17,914 nt of DNA. It comes from Prolixibacteraceae bacterium. GTDB lineage: Bacteria > Bacteroidota > Bacteroidia > Bacteroidales > Prolixibacteraceae. The stretch lies in assembly GCA_016788685.1 (NCBI GenBank), contig JAEUSS010000151.1, positions 1 through 17,914 on the forward strand, in the 5' to 3' direction. Of the stretch, positions 8,412 to 17,400 are shown piece by piece; position 1 is the stretch's first letter, and every line of letters begins with the position of its first letter. The position numbers were made by a program, and so were the translations under genes. The notes under the pieces are model-generated. The model was given only the letters and a program-made list of their open reading frames with translations. It made no database searches and was not told where the DNA came from.

Positions 8412-9929
8412 ATGAAACCTGTATCACAACTTATTGAGAATCGGCCGTGGATGGCCTGGTTTATTTTCTTTATCACTATCATCGTTGTTTTTCTGGTCGG
8501 CTTGCTGGCCTCTTCGGTTATCGAACGACGTGCCGAAGCTGTTTTTGTCAATGTTCCGAAAACGGTGATTTCACAGTTCGAACCCCGGAACGAAGTGTGG
8601 GGAGAAAACTACCCGCGCGAATTTCAGTCGTACTACCAGACTGCCGACACCTCTTTTGCCAGCAAATACAACGGAGGCAGAATGATCGACATGCTGGAGG
8701 TTGATCCGCGCATGGTCGTTCTGTGGGCCGGATATGCTTTCTCAAAAGACTACTCGCAGGGGCGCGGCCACTTTTACGCCATCGAAGATATCCGGAATAC
8801 CTTGCGCACCGGAGCTCCGACAAACGATACTGACGGCCCGCAGCCTTCAACCTGCTGGACTTGCAAAAGCCCCGATGTTCCGCGCATGATGCAGGAGGAA
8901 GGGGTTACCGAGTTTTACAAAGGAAAATGGTCGCGCTTGGGTGCCGAAGTGGTGAACCCGATTGGCTGTGCCGATTGCCACGACTCGAAAACAATGAACC
9001 TGCACATTTCGCGCCCGGGACTGATTGAAGCTTTTGAACGTCAGGGAAAAGACATTACCAAAGCTTCGCACCAGGAAATGCGCTCGCTGGTTTGCGCCCA
9101 ATGCCACGTGGAATACTATTTTGACAAAAAGAAAGTGGATGGCGCCGCATATCTTACTTTTCCTTGGGACAAAGGGATGAGCGCCGAAAACATAGAGAAG
9201 TATTACGACGAAATCGAATTTTCGGACTGGACACATAGTTTGAGTAAAGCTCCCATGCTGAAAGCCCAGCATCCGGAGTACGAAACCTATTCATTGGGTA
9301 TTCATGCCGAGCGTGGCGTTTCGTGCGCCGATTGCCACATGCCGTACAAAAGCGAAGGCGGACAGAAATTTACCGATCACCACATTCAGTCGCCGCTGAA
9401 TAATGTCGCTAACTCGTGCCAGGTTTGCCACCGTGAAGAAACAGCCAAACTGGTTCAGAACGTATACGACCGTCAGGATAAAATAATTGAAAACCGCGAC
9501 AAACTGGAAGAACTACTTGTTCATGCCCACGTGGAGGCTAAAAAAGCCTGGGATCTGGGAGCTACCGAGGCCGAAATGAAAGATATCCTGATGGGAATTC
9601 GTCATGCACAATGGCGTTGGGACTTTGCTGCTGCCAGCCACGGCGCTTCGTTTCATGCACCGATTGAAACCGGCCGTATTATTTCCACCGGAATTACGAT
9701 CGTTGGCGAAACCCGTATCAAACTGGCACGCCTGCTGGCCAACAAGGGATTTAATCAGGAAGTCCCCTATCCCGATATCACCACCAAAGCAAAAGCTCAG
9801 GAATTTATCGGCCTCGATGTGAAGAAGCTGCGCGAAGAAAAGCAGGAATTCAAGCAAAACCTGCTCCCTAAATGGATTGAAGCTGCTGAAAAACGTGAGG
9901 CTGGATACGGCAAAAAAATAGAAATGTAG
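8412..9929 (+). CDS. nrfA: pentaheme cytochrome c nitrite reductase, ammonia-forming
   Basis: NrfA reduces nitrite to ammonium with six electrons in the periplasm, the terminal step of respiratory nitrite ammonification. The 505-residue protein has the active-site heme motif CWTCK (148-152), with Lys as proximal ligand. Four ordinary sites follow: CADCH (186-190), CAQCH (228-232), CADCH (305-309) and CQVCH (336-340). Catalytic Arg is expected in RGHFYAIEDIRNTLRTG, Tyr in HVEYYF after heme 3, and His in GIHAERG before heme 4. The MLKAQHPE segment and the Glu-Tyr of VEYYF match the calcium-binding type. The N-terminus (about 13-37) is a long hydrophobic segment with no obvious cleavage site, suggesting a retained anchor. 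The frame is open back to 8358, overlapping nrfH, but the ATG at 8412 gives the natural start. No heme-lyase or maturation gene is adjacent. Confidence 0.98.
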   Translation: MKPVSQLIENRPWMAWFIFFITIIVVFLVGLLASSVIERRAEAVFVNVPKTVISQFEPRNEVWGENYPREFQSYYQTADTSFASKYNGGRMIDMLEVDPRMVVLWAGYAFSKDYSQGRGHFYAIEDIRNTLRTGAPTNDTDGPQPSTCWTCKSPDVPRMMQEEGVTEFYKGKWSRLGAEVVNPIGCADCHDSKTMNLHISRPGLIEAFERQGKDITKASHQEMRSLVCAQCHVEYYFDKKKVDGAAYLTFPWDKGMSAENIEKYYDEIEFSDWTHSLSKAPMLKAQHPEYETYSLGIHAERGVSCADCHMPYKSEGGQKFTDHHIQSPLNNVANSCQVCHREETAKLVQNVYDRQDKIIENRDKLEELLVHAHVEAKKAWDLGATEAEMKDILMGIRHAQWRWDFAAASHGASFHAPIETGRIISTGITIVGETRIKLARLLANKGFNQEVPYPDITTKAKAQEFIGLDVKKLREEKQEFKQNLLPKWIEAAEKREAGYGKKIEM

Positions 9930-9952
9930 TAATAAGGCAAAAATAACGAACC

Positions 9953-11176
9953 ATGAAAAAATCAATATGGATTGGAATGATCTGCCTTTTGGCAGGCAGC
10001 CAGGTGAAAGCACAGCTCAGCCTTTCGGGCGAATTCAGACCACGAACCGAATACAGCCACGGCTACGCCACGCTGGCAGCTGAAGATCAGAAACCATCGT
10101 TATTTACTTCGCAGCGGACCCGCCTGAATTTCGATTATAAAATGGACTTACTGAAGGTTGGTTTGGTCCTGCAGGATGTTCGCACATGGGGAAGTCAGGC
10201 TCAATTGGTTTCCAATGAGGATTTTGCCACATCGGTTCACCAGGCCTGGGCTGACATTACGCTGTTCAAAGAACTGTCGCTGAAAGTGGGTCGTCAGGAA
10301 CTGAATTACGATGATCAGCGTATTCTGGGAAGTGTTGGCTGGACTCAGCAAGGGCGGTCTCACGATTTGGCGCTGTTTAAATACGCCGGCAAGGTGAATA
10401 TTCATCTGGGAATTGCTCACCACGAAAACACCAACCGAAAAAACAACCTCTACGATGGCCCGGATGCCTACAAGGATTTACAATTTTTGTGGGTTAACCG
10501 GAAAACAGACAAGTTTTACTGGAGCTTACTTTTCCTGAACAACGGGAAGCCGGAAACAACCGGTACCGAACAGAAATCAAAATACAGCCAGACCTTCGGA
10601 ACACATATTGAAGTTCCGATTGATCAGGTGGCATTTTCGGGAAACCTGTATTTTCAGACTGGCGAAGACGGCGCCAATAAATCGTTGAACGCCTATAACC
10701 TGATGGCTGAAGCCAATTACCGGACTTCGGAAGAAATACAATGGACTGTCGGGTACGAAATCCTCTCTGGGTCTGATTATGACCAGGTTGAGAAAAACAA
10801 TTCGTTTAATCCTCTGTATGGAACCAATCACAAGTTCAACGGTTTCATGGATTATTTTTATGTAGGCAACCACCTGAACAGCGTCGGATTAGCGAATGGC
10901 TATGTCAAATTTGTACTGACGAAAAAGAAAACGGTCGTTAATGCCGATGTGCATTTTTTTGCCAGCGAAGCCAAGATTTCGGAAACGGCTGACAATTACC
11001 TGGGCACCGAAGTTGATTTGAGCCTGACCCAAACTTTAAATCCGGCCACTAAAGTTACGTTCGGCTATTCGCAGATGTTCGGGAGCCAAAGCCTGGAAAT
11101 ACTGAAGGGAGGTTCCAACGGAGCTTTTAACAACTGGGCTTACCTGATGATTTCGGTTACTCCGAAATTTTTATAG
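9953..11176 (+). CDS. outer-membrane porin, alginate-export-like family
   Basis: A 407-residue predicted beta-barrel begins 23 bases after nrfA on the same strand, so it is almost certainly in the nrf operon. The signal peptide is clear: MKKSIW, a hydrophobic core, then cleavage expected after QVKA at residue 20. The mature start, QLSLSGEFRPRTEYSHGY, is typical of the alginate-export-like porins common in Bacteroidota. The rest shows alternating polar and aromatic strands with acidic and Gly-rich loops, and it ends in a hydrophobic last strand (YLMISVTPKFL). Despite the family name, nothing here indicates alginate. Its context suggests a channel for nitrite, ammonium or another small solute linked to nitrite respiration, which is inference. 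The substrate is unknown, and family assignment rests on the N-terminal pattern and architecture. Confidence 0.82.
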   Translation: MKKSIWIGMICLLAGSQVKAQLSLSGEFRPRTEYSHGYATLAAEDQKPSLFTSQRTRLNFDYKMDLLKVGLVLQDVRTWGSQAQLVSNEDFATSVHQAWADITLFKELSLKVGRQELNYDDQRILGSVGWTQQGRSHDLALFKYAGKVNIHLGIAHHENTNRKNNLYDGPDAYKDLQFLWVNRKTDKFYWSLLFLNNGKPETTGTEQKSKYSQTFGTHIEVPIDQVAFSGNLYFQTGEDGANKSLNAYNLMAEANYRTSEEIQWTVGYEILSGSDYDQVEKNNSFNPLYGTNHKFNGFMDYFYVGNHLNSVGLANGYVKFVLTKKKTVVNADVHFFASEAKISETADNYLGTEVDLSLTQTLNPATKVTFGYSQMFGSQSLEILKGGSNGAFNNWAYLMISVTPKFL

Positions 11177-11184
11177 CATATTCT

Positions 11185-11215
11185 GCGGGGGCTCCAATCA
11201 AGCTGAAGCCCCCGC
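11185..11215. terminator. strong hairpin terminator after the nrf operon
   Basis: GCGGGGGCT (11185-11193) and AGCCCCCGC (11207-11215) form a perfect GC-rich 9-base-pair stem around a 13-base loop. It lies between the porin stop codon and the convergent dioxygenase gene. Neither side has a long T-tract, though the minus-strand continuation is T/A-rich (TATAAAAATTT). It probably stops transcription from both sides. Confidence 0.72.
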
Positions 11216-11230
11216 TAAACATCAAAACCA

Positions 11231-12115
11231 TTAACCAATCTTTACCGATGTCATGGTGAGCGACCCCATCACCGGCTTGTCGTTAAAGAATGTGGCCGCC
11301 TCATTCTCGCCTCTCAGGGCCAGGGTATACAACAAAGGCAGAAAGTGCTCAGGACTTGGAACTGCCAGTTGTACTTCCTTTCCAAGCAAAGGATAATTGA
11401 TCAACTCTTTATAGTTAGTGTCCTCAATTAGCCGCTTGATCGTTTCATTCGCCTGAATTGCCCAGTCGAAGCCATATTCAGGTTCATTCATTTTATCCCA
11501 GGCAACCATCCTGAGGTTGTGTACCATGTTACCGCTTCCGATAATCAGTACACCTTTGCTCCGAAGCGCAGCCAATTCTTTTCCCAGCTCGTAATGATAA
11601 CGGGGCGGTTTGCTGTAATCAAGACTCATCTCAATAACGGGTATATCTGCTTCAGGATAAATCCTCCGGATGACACTCCACGCTCCGTGATCAAGTCCCC
11701 ACTTTTCATCCAGGCCGACTTCTGTTTTTGTGATCACTCCTTTCGTTTCTTTGGCCAACTCCGGACTTCCCGGAGCCGGATACTGAACCTCGTACAGCGC
11801 TTTCGGGAATCCTCCGAAATCGTGGATGGTCTGCGGTTTCTGAACCGCAGTTACAAACGTACCCTTGGTTTCCCAATGAGCCGAAACGCATAAAATCGCT
11901 TTGGGGCGCGGAATTGTTTTTCCGAGATTTCGCCACCCCTGAACAAACTCGTTTTCTTCAATGGCATTCATCGGACTTCCGTGGCCAATAAACAATACCG
12001 GCATTTTCGGAGTACTTTCACCTGAAGTGAAAAGCTGACTAATTTTGTTATGGTTCATAGCAGTAATGGCTAACGGGAACAGCAGCGCTGAACCCAAAAA
12101 TGATCGTCTGTTCAT
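11231..12115 (-). CDS. LigB-family extradiol dioxygenase, YgiD/4,5-DOPA-dioxygenase type, with Tat-like signal
   Basis: This 294-residue protein belongs to the class III extradiol (LigB) family near E. coli YgiD, whose member opens the ring of L-DOPA at the 4,5 bond. Metal-site histidines are visible: His45 in FIGHGSP, His80 in VSAHWET and His257 in SPEHFLP, with a further conserved His199 in GNMVHNL. His143 lies in LDHGAWS. Their spacing matches my recollection of the YgiD pattern after an offset of 23 residues. The extra N-terminal part begins MNRRSFLG, which fits the twin-arginine consensus, followed by a hydrophobic stretch (SALLFPLAITA), so the protein is probably exported folded with its metal. 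The gene is monocistronic and convergent with the nrf operon. The natural substrate is uncertain; other catechols or a non-catabolic role are possible. The minus-strand promoter is not clear; only a one-mismatch -7 box (TTAATTTG, 12195-12188) is visible. Confidence 0.88.
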   Translation of the reverse strand: MNRRSFLGSALLFPLAITAMNHNKISQLFTSGESTPKMPVLFIGHGSPMNAIEENEFVQGWRNLGKTIPRPKAILCVSAHWETKGTFVTAVQKPQTIHDFGGFPKALYEVQYPAPGSPELAKETKGVITKTEVGLDEKWGLDHGAWSVIRRIYPEADIPVIEMSLDYSKPPRYHYELGKELAALRSKGVLIIGSGNMVHNLRMVAWDKMNEPEYGFDWAIQANETIKRLIEDTNYKELINYPLLGKEVQLAVPSPEHFLPLLYTLALRGENEAATFFNDKPVMGSLTMTSVKIG

Positions 12116-12440
12116 TCAACTAAAATATTAATTCGCGCCTGTAAATCCTCTCCTTCCGGTTCCGAACAGAACTGAATGACAGAAAAACAAATTAATACAG
12201 ATTAAGTTTTTTAAGCTGCCTCTCGGTATCATACCGCCCATCTATCAATCAGCCCTCGGTTCGGAAACATATCGGTTCGGTGTATCACTCAGAGAGTTTG
12301 CAGATCTGAGAATACCCGGCGATACCCAGATTCTAATACAGCAATAAAAGGATGCAATCACAAAAACAGAATAGTCCCGGCAGTATTATAACCCACAGCC
12401 ATATTAAGCTTTTTTCCTGTTGCAACTCGTTTCATTTTTC
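12116..12440. other. non-coding intergenic region with short repeats
   Basis: About 360 bases separate the divergent dioxygenase and sigma-factor genes, with no convincing gene and no tRNA-like fold. It holds a near-palindrome CGGTAT-c-ATACCG at 12224-12236. It also holds a direct repeat TCGGTTCGG at 12256-12264 and 12272-12280, spaced 16 bases apart. A 41-codon frame beginning at 12352 runs into the sigma promoter and looks like chance. These repeats may be regulator sites for either neighbour; no specific regulator is recognised. Confidence 0.4.
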
Positions 12441-12448
12441 TATTTTTG
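12419..12448 (+). promoter_or_regulatory. promoter of the ECF sigma-factor gene
   Basis: TATTTTTG at 12441-12448 matches TAnnTTTG exactly, and GTTG at 12419-12422 lies 18 bases upstream, close to the -33 position. It suggests that basal expression of the sigma factor uses the vegetative sigma. The TTG start codon of the gene lies 32 bases downstream of the box. Confidence 0.6.
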
Positions 12449-12479
12449 GCGGACAAACTAAAAGAAGCGTTCGATAGTT

Positions 12480-13082
12480 TTGCTTAAAAAAAAATCATAT
12501 AACCAGTCAGTACAGGAACAATTGTGGTCCCGTTTTAAAGAAGGCGACCCCATTGCTTTTCAGCAGATATATGACCAATATATTGATGTACTGCTCGCTT
12601 ACGGTTCGAAAATCACCTCTGACCGTGAACTTTTGAAAGACTGTATTCATGATTTGTTTATCAGTCTGTACAAATATTGCAAACGCATTAACGAATACGA
12701 ATACATTGAATTTTACCTTTTCAAGTCGCTAAAACGCATTTTGGTTAAACAAATCAGCAAAGAACGCCTGAAAGAATCACTGACCGACCATGCAGATCTG
12801 TTATTCAATCTGAACTTCAACTTTGAAGAAGATTACATTCGAAAAGAAATGGAAGATCACCGGTACGAGAAATTAAAAGAAGCTTTTTCTACCCTGGATC
12901 CTCAGAAACAGGAATTAATTTTTCTGCGTTTTTACAGTGGACTGAGCTATGCCGAAATTGGCGAAGTGGTTGGTTTACAAACTGAAGCTGTAAAGAAACA
13001 GGTATACCGTACATTCGATTATCTACGCGATAAATGCCCGTCAATTTTAGTCGAGATGTTTATCATGTGTTGTAAAGCATGA
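12480..13082 (+). CDS. ECF-family RNA polymerase sigma factor
   Basis: A 200-residue group 4 sigma factor that should direct RNA polymerase to the neighbouring transporter genes. Region 2 covers about residues 25-90 (core binding and -10 melting, including RELLKDCIHDLFISLYKY). Region 4 covers about 135-187, with the helix-turn-helix in SYAEIGEVVGLQTEAVKKQVYRTFDYLR. The start is unusual: the frame opens after a TAA at 12459-12461 and has no ATG before residue 123, well past region 2, so TTG at 12480 is the best start. The resulting N-terminus MLKKKSYNQSVQEQLWSRFKEGD looks natural, and an AAAAGAAG stretch lies 12 bases before it. A fecR gene follows 71 bases later. The layout is the standard Bacteroidota sigma/FecR/SusC unit. 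The Cys-rich end (MFIMCCKA) is a minor oddity. Confidence 0.93.
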   Translation: MLKKKSYNQSVQEQLWSRFKEGDPIAFQQIYDQYIDVLLAYGSKITSDRELLKDCIHDLFISLYKYCKRINEYEYIEFYLFKSLKRILVKQISKERLKESLTDHADLLFNLNFNFEEDYIRKEMEDHRYEKLKEAFSTLDPQKQELIFLRFYSGLSYAEIGEVVGLQTEAVKKQVYRTFDYLRDKCPSILVEMFIMCCKA

Positions 13083-13153
13083 AAAATAAGCGTGCCTTTC
13101 ATGTCCTTTTTCCCGGATTGTTGTCTTTTGTGAATTGAAATAGAAATTCATTC

Positions 13154-14341
13154 ATGGATATTCGGAAAAAGATAATTGACGATCCACTTTTCACTCAATG
13201 GGTTTTCAAGCCAACGGCTGAACTGAACACATATTGGGAACAGTATATCCGGGAACATCCTCAGGAGTATGTGGTAATTAATGAGTTGATCAACGATTTG
13301 AGAAAAATTTCAATTCAGAACGAAGATTTCTCGCTGAAGGAAAAGCAACAGATTGCCTCTCGTTTTAAAGACTACCTGTTTCAACAACACAAACACCAAC
13401 GAACAAAACAGATCGTTTATGCAACAATGCGATATGCCGCTGTGGCTGTACTGTTTTCATGCATATCGGGACTTGCGGTTTATTTTGTCATGAAGAAGCC
13501 GGCCAATGAGCTTCCTTCAAATCTGTACGCGGCACAAGCGCCATCCAGCCATGCTGTCATCTATTTCTCCGACCAGGAAGCCGTAAAACTCGACAAAAAG
13601 AACTCAAGTATTCAATACACCGCAACCGGAGAGGTTCTGATGAACGGAGATTCGCTTATCGAAAAGATTGGTCCTGATCAGGAACCTGTCATCAACCGGC
13701 TGGTAGTCCCGTATGGTGACCGCTCAAAAATAGCATTGGCTGATGGTACCATTGTGTGGCTCAATGCCGGAAGCCAGTTGATTTACCCCTCATTCTTTGC
13801 CGGGAAACAACGAGAAGTAACATTATACGGGGAAGCCTTGTTTGAAGTCAGAAAAGACGAGCAGCATCCCTTTATCGTAAAAACAGCTATGCTCGATGTT
13901 CGGGTTTTGGGCACCATCTTCAATGTTTCGGCCTATAATGAAGACCATACCATTCAGACCGTATTGAAAGAAGGCAAAGTTGCCATTCGCGAACATGGAG
14001 CCCTGTTTTTTGACAAGGATATTGTTCTACAGCCCAGCCAGATGGCTTTGTTCAACAAAGCAAACAGTGAAATGAATATCAGCAAAGTGAATACCGATGA
14101 TTACATCATCTGGGCCGAAGGCCTGCTGAGTTTCAACAATACCGAAATAAACCGGGTCATCCCTAAAATTGAACGGTACTTCAATATCCGGCTGATTTTA
14201 AATAATCCGTCAACCGGAGAAATGAAAATCAACGGAAAACTGAATTTAGCCAAAGACATCAATGAGGTGCTTGATTATCTGTCACAGGTGTCGCTGAGTT
14301 CAATTGAAAAAACAGGAGAAAATACTTATGTACTAAAATAA
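13154..14341 (+). CDS. FecR-type anti-sigma factor
   Basis: A 395-residue inner-membrane protein that should hold the upstream sigma factor inactive and receive a signal from the SusC partner. The cytoplasmic N-terminal part (1-90) would bind sigma. One membrane span lies at about 94-112 (YAAVAVLFSCISGLAVYFV). The periplasmic FecR domain spans about 185-280 and is marked by PYGDRSKIALADGTIVWLNAGS and the following GEALFEV. The C-terminus (about 325-395) is a DUF4974-like STN-related fold starting at LSFNNTEINRVIPKIERYF. Length and order are typical for Bacteroidota. The start ATG at 13154 is the first in frame after the sigma gene. The gene lies 71 bases after the sigma gene and 86 bases before susC; a stem-loop in that second gap may separate their expression. 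Confidence 0.94.
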   Translation: MDIRKKIIDDPLFTQWVFKPTAELNTYWEQYIREHPQEYVVINELINDLRKISIQNEDFSLKEKQQIASRFKDYLFQQHKHQRTKQIVYATMRYAAVAVLFSCISGLAVYFVMKKPANELPSNLYAAQAPSSHAVIYFSDQEAVKLDKKNSSIQYTATGEVLMNGDSLIEKIGPDQEPVINRLVVPYGDRSKIALADGTIVWLNAGSQLIYPSFFAGKQREVTLYGEALFEVRKDEQHPFIVKTAMLDVRVLGTIFNVSAYNEDHTIQTVLKEGKVAIREHGALFFDKDIVLQPSQMALFNKANSEMNISKVNTDDYIIWAEGLLSFNNTEINRVIPKIERYFNIRLILNNPSTGEMKINGKLNLAKDINEVLDYLSQVSLSSIEKTGENTYVLK

Positions 14342-14377
14342 AGAAACCGGGAGGTAGTTGCGCATTTCCCGGTCTCT
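14342..14377 (+). promoter_or_regulatory. stem-loop between fecR and susC
   Basis: Immediately after the fecR stop codon, AGAAACCGGGA (14342-14352) pairs with TCCCGGTCTCT (14367-14377): 10 base pairs with one A-C mismatch around a 14-base loop. The downstream bases (gaaataaacacc) are not T-rich, so it is a weak intrinsic terminator at best. It may limit read-through or protect the mRNA 3' end, letting susC be expressed separately from its own, probably ECF-dependent, promoter. No TAnnTTTG box is visible between here and susC. Confidence 0.5.
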
Positions 14378-14427
14378 GAAATAAACACCATTAATAACAG
14401 TATTTATTAAAAACGTAATTCAAATCT

Positions 14428-17400
14428 ATGAAAAAAAAGTGGTCTGATTGCTTTCCCTCCGGAGAAAGCATAAAAAAAACATGTCGTATTATGCGATTAA
14501 CCTTATTTCTATTACTGGGGATGGTTTGCAGCGCTGCAGCAAACAGTTACTCCCAAACAGCCAGATTTTCTGTTAATTTAAAAAACAGCACTGTACTGGA
14601 TGTGATCAAATATGTAGAAGAGAACAGCAATTTCGTTTTCCTTTATCGTAACGAAGATCTTAACCTGAAACGCACCTTCACGGTTAACTTTCAGGATGCC
14701 TCCATACAAAGCATCCTGGATGAAGCATTAAAAGGGAACAATGTTGTTTACAATGTATACGATCGGCAGATTGTTATACGCAAGCAGGCAAACGCCCCTT
14801 CTGTCCAGCCTGAAACCAAGAAGCGGCTAACCGGCGTGGTCAAGGGCAGCGACGGAACTTCGGTCCCCGGAGTCTCGGTTTTCGTAAAAGGAACTTCACT
14901 GGGAACGATTACTGATATCGATGGTCGGTTTTCTATTGAAGTTCCGGCCAATACAAAGTCCCTGGGATTTTCATTTGTGGGTATGAAAACCATCGAAGTC
15001 CCTGTTGGATCCCAAACTGATTTTCAGGTCAAAATGCAGGAAGAAGCTGTCGGATTGGACGAAGTCGTTGCTGTTGGCTATGGTGTTGCCAAAAAGCGGG
15101 ACTTAACCGGTGCGGTTTCCCGCGTTGATAGCCGTGAACTCGAAAACCGCCCGGTACTGCGTGTCGACCAGATGTTGCAGGGACAAGCTCCCGGCGTCGA
15201 TGTAAAATCCATCAGCGGTGAACCTGGCGGAGGTACAACTATCCGCATCCGCGGCGCCCGCTCGATTAATGCAACCAACGAACCGTTGTATGTGATCGAC
15301 GGATTGATCGGAGCCGGAGATTTAAATTCCATCAACCCCGATGACGTTTTATCTATAGACATTCTAAAAGACGCATCGTCGACTGCCATTTACGGTTCGC
15401 GTGGTGCGAACGGTGTTATAATTGTAACAACCAAACGCGGCTCTGCCGGAAAAGATAATATATCGGTTAATGTAAGCCGCGGCGTTGAGCATTTACCGGC
15501 AAACCGGAAACCGGAACTCATGAATGCCTCCGAATTTGTTCAGTTTATTAAAGATGCGAGAGAAAATGTAAAAACTCCGGCTCAGTTGGTGAATGACCAA
15601 CAGTACAACTATGTAAATAATCTCGATCTGCAAGCAATTGGCGAAGGAACCGATTGGCTGGATGCTGTTACCCGGGTTAGTTCGTTTACCAATGTCAATA
15701 TTGGTGCATCGGGAGGCAATGAAAAACTTCAGTATTACTTGTCTGGTAATTATGCCGATCAGGAAGGGATTGTAATTGGATCGGGATTTACTCGTTACCA
15801 ATTCCGCCTGAACCTGGATAAACAATACGAAAAAATTCTTAAAATCGGAACGTCAATCAATTTTAGCAACACGCTTAAAGACATTACCAGTGTCGATTTA
15901 GGAAAAAGTACTTCGTGGACTCGTTCTGCATTGTCTCTTTCTCCTACTTTTCCTATTTATAACGAGGATGGAAGTTTGTATTATGTTAATAAATTTGCTT
16001 ACTCTGGTGGCAGCAATTTTGACTCACCTCTGGCATATAACCTGAGAACAACCCAGGAAAAAAGCAAAAATATTCTGGCAAACTTTTACATGGACCTTCA
16101 ATTAATGAAAGGCCTGACTTTCCGAAGTAATCTGGGTATGCAATACAATATCCGCAGATGGGATTTTTATAATCCGACCACTATGCCGACCAAGATTGCC
16201 AGTAACGCACAAATCGCTCTTGCCGAAACACGCTTCTATACCGATGATTACCTTCTTTCTGAAAATACCCTGACTTACGACTTTGCGATCGACAGGCACA
16301 AAGTGAACATGGTGGTCGGAACCTCCTGGCAAAACAATATCGATCAATATCTGATGGGTAGCGCAACTGGTTTTACCAATGACATTTTCATGTGGAATAA
16401 CCTGGGGGCAGTGGATCAAACCGGACAAAAAGTTGACTCGGATTACAGCGAAAACACAATGATTTCGTTTTTAGGGCGTGCCAATTATAATTTTGCTGAT
16501 AAGTATTATTTGACTGTTACAAGTCGATATGATGGGGCATCGAATTTTGCGATGGATAACAAATGGGGATTCTTCCCTTCTGCTGCGGTAAAATGGCGTT
16601 TGACTGAAGAAAACTTTATCAAAGACCTGAATGCATTCGAGAATCTGTCGATGAAAATCAGTTATGGGAAATCGGGCAACCAGGGAATCAGCAACTATGC
16701 TTCATTGGGAACACTGAGCAATTCGACAACTGGTTACATCTTCGGAAACAATCCGGCATTGGCCTATTATTCAGGCAGATTGCCTAATAATGACCTTACC
16801 TGGGAGACAAGTACCCAGATTGATCTTGGAATTGAAGCATCGATACTAAATGGACGCTTGTCTGCTGAAGCCAATTACTACAATACAAAAACAAAAGACC
16901 TATTGCTGAATGTGCAGATTCCGAGCCAAACCGGATACAGTTCGCGATTGATGAATCTGGGCGAAACCTTTAGCCGTGGATTTGAACTCATGATTAACTC
17001 CAGAAATGTGGAGAAAGGCAAGTTTGCATGGCGAACCCAACTGACGCTCACGACCAACAAACAAGAAATTGTAGATCTGGGCCCGCTGGTGAAAGTTTCG
17101 GTAGATAACAACAGCTATGGCGGAACGACGACCTACTATGAAGTTGGTGTGCCTCTGGGCGCATTGTATGGTGCCTACTACGAAGGAACCTGGAAATCTC
17201 AGGCCGAGATTGATCAGGAATTGGCTCTTCCCGAAGGACAACGTCAGTTCGTATCTCCCAAAAACATGTACAAACCCGGACGCATGAAGTACCGTGATAT
17301 CAACCAGGATGGATTGCTCGACCAAAAAGACATGCCCTATCAGGGTTCTCCAAACCCAAAGGTTTTTGGACGGATTGAGAACAATTTCAAATACGGGAAC

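Noticed and set aside
12352..12477. 41-codon frame before the sigma gene
   Set aside because: It runs through the sigma promoter box, has no domain-like composition, and is likely chance in A/T-rich DNA.
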